This document shows, one piece after another, positions 24,346-36,289 of a stretch of 64,000 nt of DNA; positions within the stretch are counted from its first letter, which is position 1; each line of letters opens with the position of its first letter. Made by a program: the position numbers and the translations under genes. The stretch comes from Stictocephala bisonia (Eukaryota; Arthropoda; Insecta; Hemiptera; Membracidae), in contig JAQJVL010001207.1 of the NCBI GenBank assembly GCA_035578905.1, positions 124,001 to 188,000 of the forward strand, written 5' to 3'. The notes under the pieces are model-generated. The model did not search any database and was not told where the DNA came from. It saw only the letters and a program-made list of their open reading frames with translations.

Positions 24346-25083
24346 TTTAATAAGTTAGTTCTATGGAGTAACGTGAATTACAATAACAAATACAATGCTA
24401 TTTACTGCATATTACAAGTGCCATGTTGACTTGTGGGGTTCAGGAGACCCTAAACAGTAAAATAAACAAAGCTTTTCATTTTTGGTAAAACGATTTAGCG
24501 CAACACTCAACTTTACACTAACCAATGCTACAACAACAAAAATTGAACTCTTACTGATTGTAGCAATATACTTTCTCAAAGATCGATTTTAGTGAAAATG
24601 TTATGATGTGATGCTCGATTCACCACTCGTTTCAGGGGTGAAAAAGCTGTTAAAAAATGTTCCCATAACTCCAAACTGGAGAATAGAACTGTCATTTATC
24701 ACTCGGTTCAGTAGTGGTTATCAGTACATCTAGATACAAATACATCTAGATATACTCGTAGTCCATCCATATGTAAAGAAGTGTTATGTATTGATAGTTT
24801 TGACAACTGCAATAAAAAATGAAGGGGAGGAGGAAATTATAAATAAAATATAAACTAAGCGTATATTTCGGAAAAATTTAAACTATCTGAAATTTCATCA
24901 AACCAATATTTTATTCTTTTTGATAAATTATCTTGTAAATAATAAATAGTAAAAAGTATCCTGTCTTTACGCAACTTGTATTGTACATTCCAGTAGAACT
25001 GACAGTTTTACAGCAGTTTTTACTCCGGTAACCATAACACATTAACGTTGATTTCCTAGTCCAATAATTTCCATGACAGACCC
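24346..25083. other. AT-rich stretch without a recognisable gene
   Basis: No supported feature. A short local direct repeat, tacatctagatac/tacatctagatat, lies near 24725-24755. Confidence 0.45.
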
Positions 25084-25402
25084 TTTCCCTTAATTCACTA
25101 CCACTACGTTTTAATTGTATTTACTGTTAGGTTAGGTTAGGTGGCTACTAAAGTAACTTCCATCATAATTAGAAACTAGTAAATCCAATGATTGGCCTAC
25201 CAACGAATGCGCTATCCGTGTGTACGTTTTTGGAAAGCGATAAGATAAGGCCAGTGATTTCAGATTCCTAACGGATAAAGAGTATCACAGTGGACGTAAA
25301 ATGATCGGAAAACAGTTTTTAGAATAATAGAATATTTATCAAGTGGTAATGATTTAACGGAAACAAAAAAAAAACCCCTAGTGGTAGTGCATTAACGGGA
25401 AA
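25084..25402 (+). mobile_element. MITE-B copy 1
   Basis: Inverted ends: ttcccttaattcactaccac at the left and gtggtagtgcattaacggga at the right. Inside the right end is a second, imperfect copy of the terminus (aagtggtaatgatttaacgg, about 25340). The interior contains ggttaggttaggtggctact, then a conserved stretch with gcgataagataaggccagtg. Three other copies in the window share the whole layout. There is no coding capacity, so it must be mobilised in trans. The superfamily is not assigned. Confidence 0.85.
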
Positions 25403-26160
25403 TATTCCCACAACAAACCGCCGGTAAAAACCTAAACACTTAAATGCCAAACAAGTAAAATAATCAGGTGTCTCCATTTATAAATATACCAGCTACTGTC
25501 CCCTCCCACTCACGTCAGCAATTCCACATCAATAAAAATTCGTATAAAACCCAGTACAAATACGAGTACAAAATTCGTATAAAACCCACGTAAATAACAC
25601 TGTTCTTAGAAACGGTAGTTAAGTTCGCCCACTTAGAATGTAAGAAATGAAAACACTGATGCGAGAGCGATACAGTTAGTCATGGAAGTGAGTGAGAAAG
25701 TTACTCTTCTCCCACTACTGGACCAACGAGCCATCGTGCCACTTTAACTTTTCGTCGTCATAGGTACTTGAGTAGACGGTAGGCTACGAGATGGCTTTTT
25801 AGGGACAATCCCTGCCCACTACTTCAAAGTGCTAAGTGACTATTGGTGGCTCTGTCACAAGGAAACTGGATATAGCACATTTGGAACTCTAGCTGGGGAA
25901 CATAAGAGCCGTGATAACACTGAAGAATCAGCTGATGTAAGGCGGTTTTTGTCATTACCAAGTTGAATTAAGGTTATATTACATATCGATTTGCTATATT
26001 ACCGAGTATTTCTTACATTATAATTTTAAAAATGTGTAGTATCATTGAAATGTTCATTGATCTACCCTCATATTTAAATAATCTTTATCACAACTTAAAT
26101 TTTTTATACTAAATTGTCCATGCAATTAATGAAAAAGTAGTGATTTTGCTGTGTAAGGTA
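25403..26160. other. Mixed-composition stretch without a recognised gene
   Basis: The part at 25620-25940 is less AT-rich than average. No motif or long frame is seen. Confidence 0.4.
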
Positions 26161-26880
26161 GTGGAGTGCTTGGACGTTTTCCCTCTGCTACTAAAACCCC
26201 TATGTGCTCCAAATCGAGAATAACACGCAGATCATTTTCTGTCTGGCCTGATTATAGTTAATGTTTCCCAGTGCAACGATATGGAGCGTCTTGCTTTATT
26301 CACCCAAAAAGCTCCCCAACTTCCTTGCAGTTGTAGCACAGCTTACCCAGCAGGTAGATGAGTCATCAGCGTCTATCATAATAATTATTGCTCTGGAGTG
26401 TGTCACGGTAAGGCTAGGTTAGTTTAAATTAGTTTATCCCCTACCTGTCTAGCTTCAGTACATGATTGGTGATGATTGTTATTTATTTCAACTTTGTGTA
26501 ATATCGGTGGTTACTTGAATTTTAGTACGCAGTATTGGATAACCCGTCCTTCTGGATTCCAGACCTACATTCAGAAGGCCTCAGTGATGTAGAAACATGA
26601 CACCATTATGAAGCAGTTGCTGGGAAGGAGAAGAAGAACGGGTATGGCAAATTGTTATCATTGATTAGCAATAAAATGTAGCTAGTACTAGAAAGTCCTT
26701 TATTTTATTTGCTACACTGATCTAATTCACCACGTAAAATATGCAACTGCATCTTTGTTTTTATGTCTTAATTTGGTTCATATAGTGCCTGTCATAATTG
26801 GGCCGCATAGTAAGCGACCTGCATATTATATTTAGCGCATTTAGAGGTTTCAGTGGCAGAGGGAATTTTTCCACCGCTGA
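26161..26880. mobile_element. Candidate inverted-repeat element
   Basis: The reverse complement of 26161-26203 (ggttttagtagcagagggaa) matches 26840-26880 (ggtttcagtggcagagggaa) over about 24 bases with two or three mismatches. The interior is GC-richer and includes a short TTAGG-like stretch (aggctaggttag, about 26411). If real, it is a roughly 720 bp decayed DNA transposon. The inner frames are broken and not identifiable. Confidence 0.4.
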
Positions 26881-28424
26881 ACTGCTTTACTTTACAGGTG
26901 TAACCAACGTCCGTTCTTAAGTGTTCAACTTCCGCAACAATGCTTTGTTGAAAAAAAATAACTGTAATGAACTACACACGTTTGTTTAATTGATATTTAT
27001 CATTTAAATTAATATTAATTGTGTTACTACGACTAGTATTTATTATTTGAATAATTTAATTTAATAGTTCTAGCTTGAATCGTCGGTGTTAACAATATCA
27101 ACCAATAATCACTGCTGATATTACCGTAAAATGGGCGGTGCTTTTTATTGCGCCATTAGCACGCGGCCTACCACTCTGGTTTCCATAATATTTTTAAATG
27201 TATTGAACAGTGGGTGAAGAGTACTTCTCTGTCTCACTTGCACCACTATTTGCATATCACTCACTCAAATGTGTTCCAAAGGTCATTTTCTGAGCGGCCA
27301 TTGTTGTGGAATGTGAGAATTGGATTATTGGCTAGGACAACTTTATCACATAAGAGATGTATCGTGCAAAATCAATCTATATGGTACTATTTTGACACCG
27401 AATGCATTGTATTGAACTAAAGTATGACAAGTATTTTGCCAAAATACAATACCATTGTAGGTTTTATGTTATACTAATATCAAGTATGCATATAGGGACA
27501 AAGAGGGACAAATATAGGGACAAGAGTGTCAACTTCCCACTTCTAACTGAAATTCCCCTTTGAGTTGCTGGATATATATACGACTTTTATACGCTTTAAT
27601 TCGCTTTAAAACCAATCATGACAGTAAAAGTAGTGAATTCAAACTCTAAATTCTGAAAACTAGTATTTGACTTCAAATTGTTACATTCTTTGTGAAACGC
27701 CGAGTGTGCTCGATATATAGTGATATTCATGTATACGTGGTGTTCAAAGTAATTTAAATGTATAAATACATTCTAAGTATAAAAACAATTTTGCCCAGTT
27801 TTGCCCAGTTTGTATTATAATTCCAAAGCCACGCAAGAAGAGTATAAATTATCTTAGCCTTATAAAATTATAGAAAAAGATTCTTAACAGCAATGAATGT
27901 AGCATTTAATTTTATTAAACTAACACTGTATTATAATTGAATACAAAAGTATATTGCATTTCTCATATCATCATATGTTAATTAATAAGAGAATAAACAT
28001 CATAATAGACAGTTAAATAGTAAATTCTAATGAAAATCAATAAATAAGACAAACTAACTCGATTTTATGTCTCAGATCTTACTTATAAATATACTATTAG
28101 TCGATATCGCATTGATTCTCAATATATAAATCTTACCTCATAATTATATACAAGCGTTCTATATGTTTAAGTTGTACTTGTGGCTATTGCATACATTATA
28201 AAACTTAATTTTCACTAAGAGTTATTGGTTTAATGTTTTTATACAATTTTAAAGGATATTAAGAGAACATTTTTTGTTTGTTTTACTTTGTCTTACATGA
28301 GTATATAATAATAGTTTGATTTTATAATAAACTGAAATATCTTGTTCTAGTATTGATTCTGGGTGTTTTATACGAAATACAAAGACAAAACATTAACTCC
28401 CTTCTAATTAAAGTTATGTATAAA
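26881..28424. other. Long stretch without a recognisable gene
   Basis: A 68-codon open frame at 27214-27420 has mixed composition but no motif. Near 27494-27530 the phrase tagggacaaagagggacaa is a short direct repeat. Around 27794-27810 ttttgcccag is tandemly duplicated. Nothing else is supported. Confidence 0.4.
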
Positions 28425-28515
28425 TATGAGTGGGAGGGTTAATTCAACAGTGATTGAATGGAGTCATATGTGTATTGGTAGAAAGGTCAATAACACCATC
28501 CGTATAAGATAAGGG
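28425..28515. repeat. 36 bp minisatellite family, highly diverged
   Basis: Weak units in the G-rich orientation: gagtgggagggttaattcaa, then gtgtattggtagaaaggtca and ataacaccatccgtataa. It is followed by ttaatttataattctaagta, which resembles the flank after the blocks at 12.96 and 15.27 kb. Confidence 0.45.
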
Positions 28516-28604
28516 GGTAGAAAGTGTCCTATAGTTAATTTATAATTCTAAGTATTGCTATAAGAACAAGAATTTCCACTTATATAAGTATCTTGTAGCC
28601 AGTT

Positions 28605-28820
28605 TTCCAATTTTATGATATTAGTTGTTGTACAACCTTCACAGATAGCGCCAGCATCTGTCATATTTGTCATTCTCTCTATCTCTCATCATCCCTCTCC
28701 ATATCTCTTTAGTACACGCTAAATTAACAAATATCTGAGCTGACAGAATGCAAAACAGTCCTCCGAGGGCTTATATAAGATCATATACAGCTAGGTAGCT
28801 GCACAGGGGCGCATCTAAAG
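28605..28820 (+). repeat. Repeat D, copy 1
   Basis: Shares with 33397-33602 the sequence cttcacagatagcgccagc, a CT-rich tract (tctctatctctcatc), a ctgagctgac/ctgagataac segment, a cctccgagggcttat/catccgaatgcttat segment, and the end gcgcatctaaag/cgtgtctaaag. Its length is about 215 bp. No terminal inverted repeats are evident. It is a dispersed repeat of unknown class. Confidence 0.7.
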
Positions 28821-28999
28821 AAAATACACGTACTTTGGTCTGTTTTTATTTTTATTTTATTTTTTTTTTTTTTCAATGGTTAGTGCTGAAACTAAAGCAA
28901 CCATATAGAGTCTTCTTTTTAATATTTCAAACTTTTATTTCTTAATATCTTTGTACGTTTCAAGTGATTATCAAACAATTATTTTAAACTTTAAGAAGC
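28821..28999. other. Short AT-rich spacer with poly-T
   Basis: A T-rich run lies at about 28845-28873. No gene. Confidence 0.4.
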
Positions 29000-29836
29000 T
29001 TAATAGTTTTGTATCATTAAACATGTTCTTATGAATAAGTGATTTCATACTAAGTTTTATACTTTTGAAGCTCCAAGATTGTTTAATATACTTCCACTAA
29101 ATATAAGAAATGTGGCAAGTAAAAACATATTTTTGAAGAAAGTAAAAAAATGGTTATTTACAATTTAAAATATTGAGGAATATTTTGTGGTACTGCATTA
29201 GGGTAAGTATTATAATATACCAATGGGTGGTTTTTAAATTGTTTCTTAGAATTCGTTGTTTATTATTTTAATACTTGAAATTAATTATGGTATTTTGTTT
29301 TATCTTAGTATGTTATATGTGTATTTTTAATTTTATTTTCTCTTTAACTTGTTTTAATATTTTAAATGTTCATTTCTTAGCATAAAAAAGTTTCTAATGT
29401 GTATAATTACAAGCACTGAGCAACTTCTTTTATTTATTAACAGGAATATTTTAAGTTTAAGATAGTATATATTTGTTGTAATTACTTTAGAGTTTTACTG
29501 TAAAGAAGATTAGGAATATAGTTTTGTTTGTTTGCTACCGCATTGGTCTTTTTGTTTAAATATTATTGTTCTAATGGAACGCCAAAACAGATCTACGATC
29601 TAAGGGGCCCTATTTATTTTCTCAACAGATTTACATTTAAATGGTACTAAACATATGTATGATACAGCTGCAAGTTGGGTAATTGTATGTACATGTTAAA
29701 TCATGTATGTGTGTGTATATTTATTTGTATCTATCTATTTCTTGTATACGAAGGCATCATTGTAAGTATAATGATGTTTAATTTTTTATCTTTGTATGTA
29801 TAAAATGAGAAAATAAAAAATTATTATTAATATTTT
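29000..29836 (+). mobile_element. LINE 3' end: ORF2 C-terminus plus long 3' UTR
   Basis: At about 29067-29170 the + strand reads EAPRLFNILPLNIRNV, then FLKKVKKWLFTI and a stop. This matches the widespread C-terminal signature of non-LTR retrotransposon reverse-transcriptase proteins (a PxLFNxLP...LK..L pattern, jockey/CR1-like). About 640 bp of AT-rich 3' UTR follows, ending in a short A/ATT-rich tail near 29815-29836. Only the very C-terminus of the protein is retained, as in a typical 5'-truncated copy. The clade assignment is inference. Confidence 0.65.
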
Positions 29837-31254
29837 ACATTTCATTTTATGAAACTATTAATAAATATTATTTATTCAAATAAATCTTAATTTTGAAAAA
29901 GACTTATTTATAAACCGTTAATTTTACTCGTCGGAAATAACAGGAAGTGCATAACAGAACTAGGAACAACTCTTTGGCAAAGATTAAGTTTAGGTAAAAT
30001 GAGCTTGTTTAGGTAGTTTATGCTGATTACAATTGACCTAGTGACCCAGACAAGTATATAAGCTTAAACTTGCTACGTATTTTGCAAAAAGCTTTGGATA
30101 TTTCACATATGTAAGAATGCTACTATTCAGCAAACGTCTTGAATAAATAATTTAAGATATCCAAACCACTTACAAAACATACTGACACAACTATTATTTT
30201 AATGTAATTTTATTCGATTATTGCATTGCCTAATAAGTTGTTAGTTTCGGCTGCAAAAACACAAAGGTTTTTTCAATAATAAATAACATGGTATCTTTCT
30301 GTTTGAGATATTTAGATTGTTCTTTATAAAAACTGTGCCATAACCGTATACAACTGGCTTAGGAAACTTCATTTTACACCATGTGTTTTTAATTTTATTT
30401 TAAAATATAATTTGTTAACTTTACTTATTCTAGTTAAATGATCGTTTCTGATACAAGACAAATATCAAATTTTCTTTCAGGTAACCTAAAAATTACACTT
30501 TGGCATATATAGCATACATAACTAAAACTTTTAATTATCGTAATACTTATCGTAACTAACCACTACATTTTATAGGTGTTTATATGCACTACAAGTATTT
30601 GGCCTAATTTATCATTAAATCGTTTATTTACACACATGGAAACTAAAAAAACCTATTTTTTACTAGGTTATGTATCATTAAGAATATTAATTAAATATTG
30701 GAAGGTTTTTATTTACTTCTAATATAACTACTACTAAACACTCGTAATATGAACTAAATTAATTACTTATCTAACATAATAAAGTATGAGAAAATGTTTT
30801 AATTATACTATTAATACAATACTATATTGAAAGTATGCTATATTGTAATTTTTTTAGGAATAAATATTAGTATTTTTTTCTTCATGGACTTAATATTGTT
30901 ACTAATGAATAGTTTGATTGTTTTAAAGTACAAAACAAAAAATTAATCTGATAATCACTATTTTTAAGCATAGTTTTTAGTGTAGTGTACTCGTTTAGAA
31001 TATAATTTGAAAGAATAAATGACATCCGACTTTGAATCAGTTGATAAGCAGTTCTAAGGTCGTGCATTCCATGAGAATATTATTATTAGTAAAAGAAAGG
31101 TCGACACATATGCACAGTCAGCAACTAGAATACTTACATTTGTCGATTAAATTAATCCTGATAAATCTAATACTATTCAAGCCATTTTCTCCGAATTTCA
31201 AACTGCACTTCAGTATAATTTTGACTATTTACATACAATAAACAATAATAAAAT
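29837..31254. other. AT-rich stretch without a recognisable gene
   Basis: No supported feature. Short open frames at 30882-31067 and 31032-31241 are chance-like. Confidence 0.45.
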
Positions 31255-32545
31255 ATATAAAGCTCAACTGGGATCACTGACTGACTGACTTACTGACATG
31301 AATTTGATCGACATATAAATATTTGAACAGAAAAACAATGTTCAGTGAGGTTAAAGGCCAATCTTATTTAACAAGAATAGCCACTCTTAATCAATTTAAA
31401 TAACAACAATGAGCAGCTTGGATAGCAAAAATATGATCAACATGGGAACCCACCAATCGTATACATCGGAAGCGGCCCGTGATCAGATTTAGTATCAAAC
31501 AGCATCAACTTGTATAGCAATCATTATCAAAATGGCTAGCGACCGTGATTGACTTGGGTAGCCACACGTGGTCATCTTACGTAACCAGCCGTGATCAGCT
31601 TGGGTAGCCACACTTGGTCCACTTAGGTAGGTTCCTGTTATCACCTTGGGTACCAACCGTGATCAGCTTGAATATAACTCGTGATCAACTCGTGGGTAGT
31701 CAACTATGATCAATATGATTAGCAACGATGATCAACTTAATTAGCACCCGGAATGAGCAAGGTAACACCGTTGATCGGCTTGGGTAGCTACTTAGACCAA
31801 CTTGGGTAGCAACCGTGATTAGCTTATAAAGAATTTTTGATCAGCTTGAGTAGCCACCCGTAATCAACTTGGGTATCAACTGTAATCAGCCTAGGTAGCA
31901 CCTATGATCAACTTGTGTAGCTACCGTGATCAGTTTTCGTAGCAGCCGTAATCATCTTTGGTTGCAACCGCGATCACCATGGGGAGCAACAGTGATCAAT
32001 TTGGGTAGCACTCGTGATCAGATTGGGTAACCGGCCGTAGTAAATTTGGATAGCACCCATGATCAACTTTGATAGCAAACGTGGTCAACTTGGGTAGCAA
32101 CCTTATTAACTTGGGTAGCAACTGTGATTAGCTTGTATTGCATTCGTGATCAGCTTGGGTAGCCACCTATGATCAATTTGGGTCACAGCTTTGATCAGCT
32201 TGGGTAGTAACAACCACTAAAATGGTTGGTTACCCTGATGATCTTGGGTAAATTCCATGTTTAGCATTGCTACCACCCTTAATGAACTTTTTAGAATCCA
32301 CCATCAACTTGGGTATCCATCTGTCATCAACTTGGGAAGTAACTGTGATCAACTTGGATAGCCCCCCGTCATTTACTTCAGTGGCAACCTGGACTAGCTT
32401 AGGTAGCATTCGCAATCAGCTGAGGTAGCCAGCCATGATCAACTTGGTTCTCACCGTAATCAGCTTTGGTAACACCAGTGATAAACTTGGAAAACGAGGT
32501 TTGAGGGCAAGCTATTAATATGCGCAGCTAGTATAATAATAAAAT
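31255..32545 (+). mobile_element. Candidate non-autonomous element enclosing a minisatellite
   Basis: It begins with agctcaactgggatcactga followed by an (ACTG)n run (31275-31298) and ends with tgcgcagctagtataataat. In my recollection these two phrases bracket a class of dispersed elements common in insect genomes; this is a remembered resemblance, not a search result. Between them lies a degenerate tandem array (31380-32492). There is no coding capacity. Confidence 0.4.
31380..32492. repeat. Degenerate 22-26 bp tandem array
   Basis: About 45 units of the type gatcaacttgggtagcaacc with frequent g/a exchange (agcttgggtagccac). Unit length drifts between 22 and 26 bp because of small indels, so no long open frames persist. 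High divergence between units means the array is old or evolves without homogenisation. Confidence 0.92.
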
Positions 32546-33396
32546 ATACAAGTAATGAATAAGATGGTGGTAAAGCCATGGAGTGGGCTATAACTCTCAT
32601 ATTCGAGTATAAAAAACTTGATAAGATCAAGAAACAAACTAGAAAGTGGAATAGAATAAAAAAAAATACAATGAAAATAGAAAAATGATATCATTCAAAT
32701 ATTAGAGTAAATAAAGAAACTATAAACTGAATAAATAGGATTACTGTAACTTGATTTCAAAATCGAATAAATATATCAATTGTAACCAAGACAATTGTAA
32801 AACAAAATTAAATATGGGGTTCAATAATAACTATAGAACAAATAGCAAGTAACATTAGAAAAGAAGAATATGAGAAGCAGTTTACATACGTGCTATTGAA
32901 AATGTATTACACATTAATTAAAATATGATATATTTGAACTAAATAAACGATAAATAAATTACAGACAATAGATTATAGGAATTCGAATAGCACCAATCAT
33001 CGGTCTATTCCGTTGAACTATATTTAACAGGGGCCATCCAGTTTCGATACACTGCAATCAACTCGAACCTAAATCGTGATATGAGTAGTCTTCAACTACA
33101 TCTGGATTATGGCTAGTTACAACAGCCTATATTAATTAATCATTAGACAAAACTGACAAGTGCAATTGATTCTAGGCCATACCAGAAATTAGTATGCTTC
33201 TGGACTGCACTCATACAGCATATATTCGATTATAATTAGTCGATGGCTAGCCCTAATGCAATATAGTCGTCTACAATCGCGTCTAGTACCATTATTGATA
33301 TCCAGCTTATTACTAGATAGATAGTTTGATAGCAAGTATAGTATAATTGAATATAGTAACAATAAGACTGTCCATTCGGATCTCGTAAACTCTGTT
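32546..33396. other. AT-rich stretch without a recognisable gene
   Basis: No supported feature. An 81-codon minus-strand open frame at 33189-33434 runs partly into repeat D and lacks motifs. Confidence 0.45.
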
Positions 33397-33602
33397 TTTC
33401 TATTCTGTGAAGTTAGTTCTTGTTCTATCTTCACAGGTAGCGCCAGCGGTCTCCCTCTCTCTATCTGTCTCTTAGTTCCCTCTTATGTCTCTCTCCAGCA
33501 AATGCTGAAGTGAATACTAGCTGAGATAACTGTATGCCGGTCATCCGAATGCTTATTTGAAACTATTCGCCGTTAGATAGCAGCATAGACACGTGTCTAA
33601 AG
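33397..33602 (+). repeat. Repeat D, copy 2
   Basis: Homologous to 28605-28820 in the same orientation, with the same order of landmarks (tcttcacaggtagcgccagc, the CT-rich tract, the gatagcagcatagacacgtg end). By eye, identity is moderate, so the two copies are old relative to each other. Confidence 0.7.
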
Positions 33603-33678
33603 CCGCTGATTATAGTAATGTTTTGTATTTTTTAAACTTCATAATATGAACTATACATAGCAAAGTTCACCTTTTATA

Positions 33679-34227
33679 ACTAGCGGACACATTTAATTTT
33701 TACTGTTTTTACTTTCTCCCATATGCGTTAGCATAGAGATAGTATTGTGATCGGCAAAAAAAATGCCTTTACATGTTGGTCTAAAAATCCATTTTTGGGT
33801 CCCCTGAATCCAAGATGTGTTTTTTTTTTCAAAACAAAAATTGTGATGTCTGTCCGAATGTGCCTGTGTGTATGTGCAATTTATTGGAGAAAAACGGACG
33901 GATCAATGTTTATAAAATTTGATATGTAGGTTTATTTAGCCAATATATCCAGGCCATTTGTTTTATTTTTGTAAATTTATTTATTTAATTTTTTTTAATT
34001 TATAGGCAAAACAAATACAAGTTTTAATTTTCTTAAAAATGGCTCTTTTTTTATTTTTTTTTTTTTTTATTTTCAGAGAAGTTATGAATCGCAATTTAAA
34101 AGTGGTAATTTTCAATTCTTTGGAACCATTTATTTGAGTAATTGACAGTAAAGCACTGTATAGGTTAGGTATATGTTTTTTTTTTTCTTACATTCAAGCG
34201 AAGCGAACACGATTGGTCTGCTACTTT
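33679..34227. mobile_element. Candidate non-autonomous element with similar ends
   Basis: The left end actagcggacac and the right end, which on the minus strand starts agtagcagacc, are imperfectly complementary. The interior includes gtctgtccgaatgtgcctgt, ggagaaaaacggacggatca and aagcgaagcgaacacg, phrases that resemble the foldback element at 3.2-3.6 kb (ccgtctgtctgtacg) and other insect elements. Several poly-T runs interrupt it. It is probably a decayed member of an element group related to the 3.15 kb foldback. Confidence 0.4.
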
Positions 34228-34999
34228 TAGATAGTTGGAACAAATTTTAGTGGCCCGTTTTTAAAAAAACCGTTAGATTATTTATTGAGTAGTAGTGAAA
34301 CATATGTTTACATTCGTATACTTATATTTTCTAAACTCTCTTAAGTTAATAATGATTTCTATTTTAAAAAGAAAATTAAGAAGTAAAAGTAATTAAAAAC
34401 TTATATTCGTTAAATATTATAAAGAAACAAATTTATATTTTATCGTTGTTATTTAGAGATTAAATACATCCCAATGGGAATCACCTCCTCCCTACACAAT
34501 TATTTTTATCCAGCTAACAGACATTTTACCTACATCAAACGAATTCCAGCCTCCGTATTAACAGAACCTAAAAATGAAACGTCGTATTGAGTGCTTCGCA
34601 ATGACAATGACAATTTCGAGAGAAACTCATCACATTAAGTGAATACCGTCTCCCAGTAAATTACAGCCCCCGGCGTCACATTTCACATTTGTGCTGATGA
34701 CTCTACTCCCTTCCCTGAACCACCCTGTTAGTATACAGAAAGCATGACAATATTATAAAGAACTTAAGGACCTGTCTGTATTATTCAAATATATTTATAA
34801 ATTGTAAGCTTTATGAGGTTTTTCACCATTTGCTGCATTGTTGTAAACTATTCTTCTTTCATCAATATTTAGCAACTGATATTGTACAAAAAGAATAAGT
34901 ATGAAAAAGAGAAATTTATACAAACTCAAAAAATGTGTTTATTATTTAACACTTGTGATTGATTTGTGAATATCATAGTACTTTAATTACAAAATTACT
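34228..34999. other. AT-rich stretch without a recognisable gene
   Basis: No supported feature. Confidence 0.45.
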
Positions 35000-35265
35000 T
35001 CGATTAAAGCCATCCCGATGGGGCCATAACCACAAATGATAAATAGATCGCATGCAATAATGCACTGAAGTGATGTTGAGTAAGGAATTCGGGGTGTCGA
35101 GAACTTGGACATAATTGATTTTATATAGTAGCATCCAGATCGATGGCAAATAATCAGTAGATACTATTTTGTTATATAGAGGACTGAGTACAGAGTCCAT
35201 CTCCTACAATTTAGAATTTTCTGAGACCCTAAGCATCGGGGATACAGCACTACGGCACAGCGAAT
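35000..35265 (-). repeat. SINE-A copy, strongly diverged
   Basis: Minus-strand landmarks in order from the right: a head remnant near gtgccgtagtgctgtatccc, then gattttgtagg-like and ggagatggactctgtactc (compare gcgatagattctgttctatg), ccatcgatctgg, and ccaagttctcgacaccccga. It abuts a different tRNA-like SINE head starting at 35271 on the + strand. Confidence 0.55.
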
Positions 35266-35270
35266 TTTTT

Positions 35271-35420
35271 TGTTGTGGCTCAGAGGCTAAGACTTCGGAC
35301 TGTTGAAGGCCTTGTCCTAAGTTGTGATCCCAACTAAGCTAACAGTTGATGTTTCCCTTGTTGAATAAAATTCACGCACAGGACTGTAGGCACATGTGAA
35401 CTGGTCTGTGAATTTTCTTT
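35271..35420 (+). repeat. Second tRNA-derived SINE-like element
   Basis: tggctcagaggc at 35276-35287 matches 10 of 12 positions of the Pol III A box. A degenerate B-box-like agttgtgatccc lies at about 35320-35331, the same 44 bp spacing as in the SINE at 63.6 kb. The body differs from SINE-A (cctaagttgtgatcccaact, cgcacaggactgtaggcaca). It ends around 35420 without a clear tail. Confidence 0.45.
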
Positions 35421-36289
35421 TAGTTAAAAAAATGCCAGTACTGTTTTCGTCACTCCCTAAGTTCTCTAAGTAAATAATAAAAAGTTTTTAAAATTACAAT
35501 TTACTTTAAATAACACGGCAAGAAACTTAACGTATTACAACTGACCCTTGATAAAACTTAGTTCCACGCCACGTGGCAATTACTTGCTCTCAGCGGACCT
35601 CAAGTGGATTTATAGATAATCAGAGAAGTAAATCAAAATCTTGCTGAGCTTTACACCAAAGCTAAGTACCCGTCAATCAATAGCAAGCGAATGTGAGACC
35701 GTCGTTATCAGCCAATTTCGATATCACCTCTTCAAACCACTTGTGAATTTCAGTCCGACACGTGCCAGTTCATAATTTCAAGTACTTTAGATCACTATAA
35801 AAATATTTCAGCAAACCTATACTTAATACCTATCAACGGCTAATATCTTTTATTGTGACAACTTGAGAGAAAAACATAAATTTTCTTTAATTTCAGCTAG
35901 GCAACCTGACTACCCACCAAAAAAAAGTCCTCTATACAAGACATACAATATCACCGTTAGCGGGCTTAGACATGGTATTCTATTTTAACTCTATGGTTCC
36001 AGTTTATTATTTAAATGAGTTAAAGTGAACACTTTATAGTTAATAAAGGTCCAATTTGGTGGGCCATAAGTTTATATCATGAAGTAATTTCTTATTCGTC
36101 AAGAAATACATTTTAAGTTCACATAACAAACTGCAAAAAAACACCTAATTTCCCTTTAGAAAATTTGTGGCCCACAAAAACAGGTCTTAACTTATCAAAT
36201 TACGTTTCAGGTGTTAAGATAAGTTTACAATTAAGAACATAGTCGTTTTATTAAAACCCCATCTTTTTGGCATTTTCCTTGCAGTGAAA
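35421..36289. other. AT-rich stretch without a recognisable gene
   Basis: No supported feature. Confidence 0.45.
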
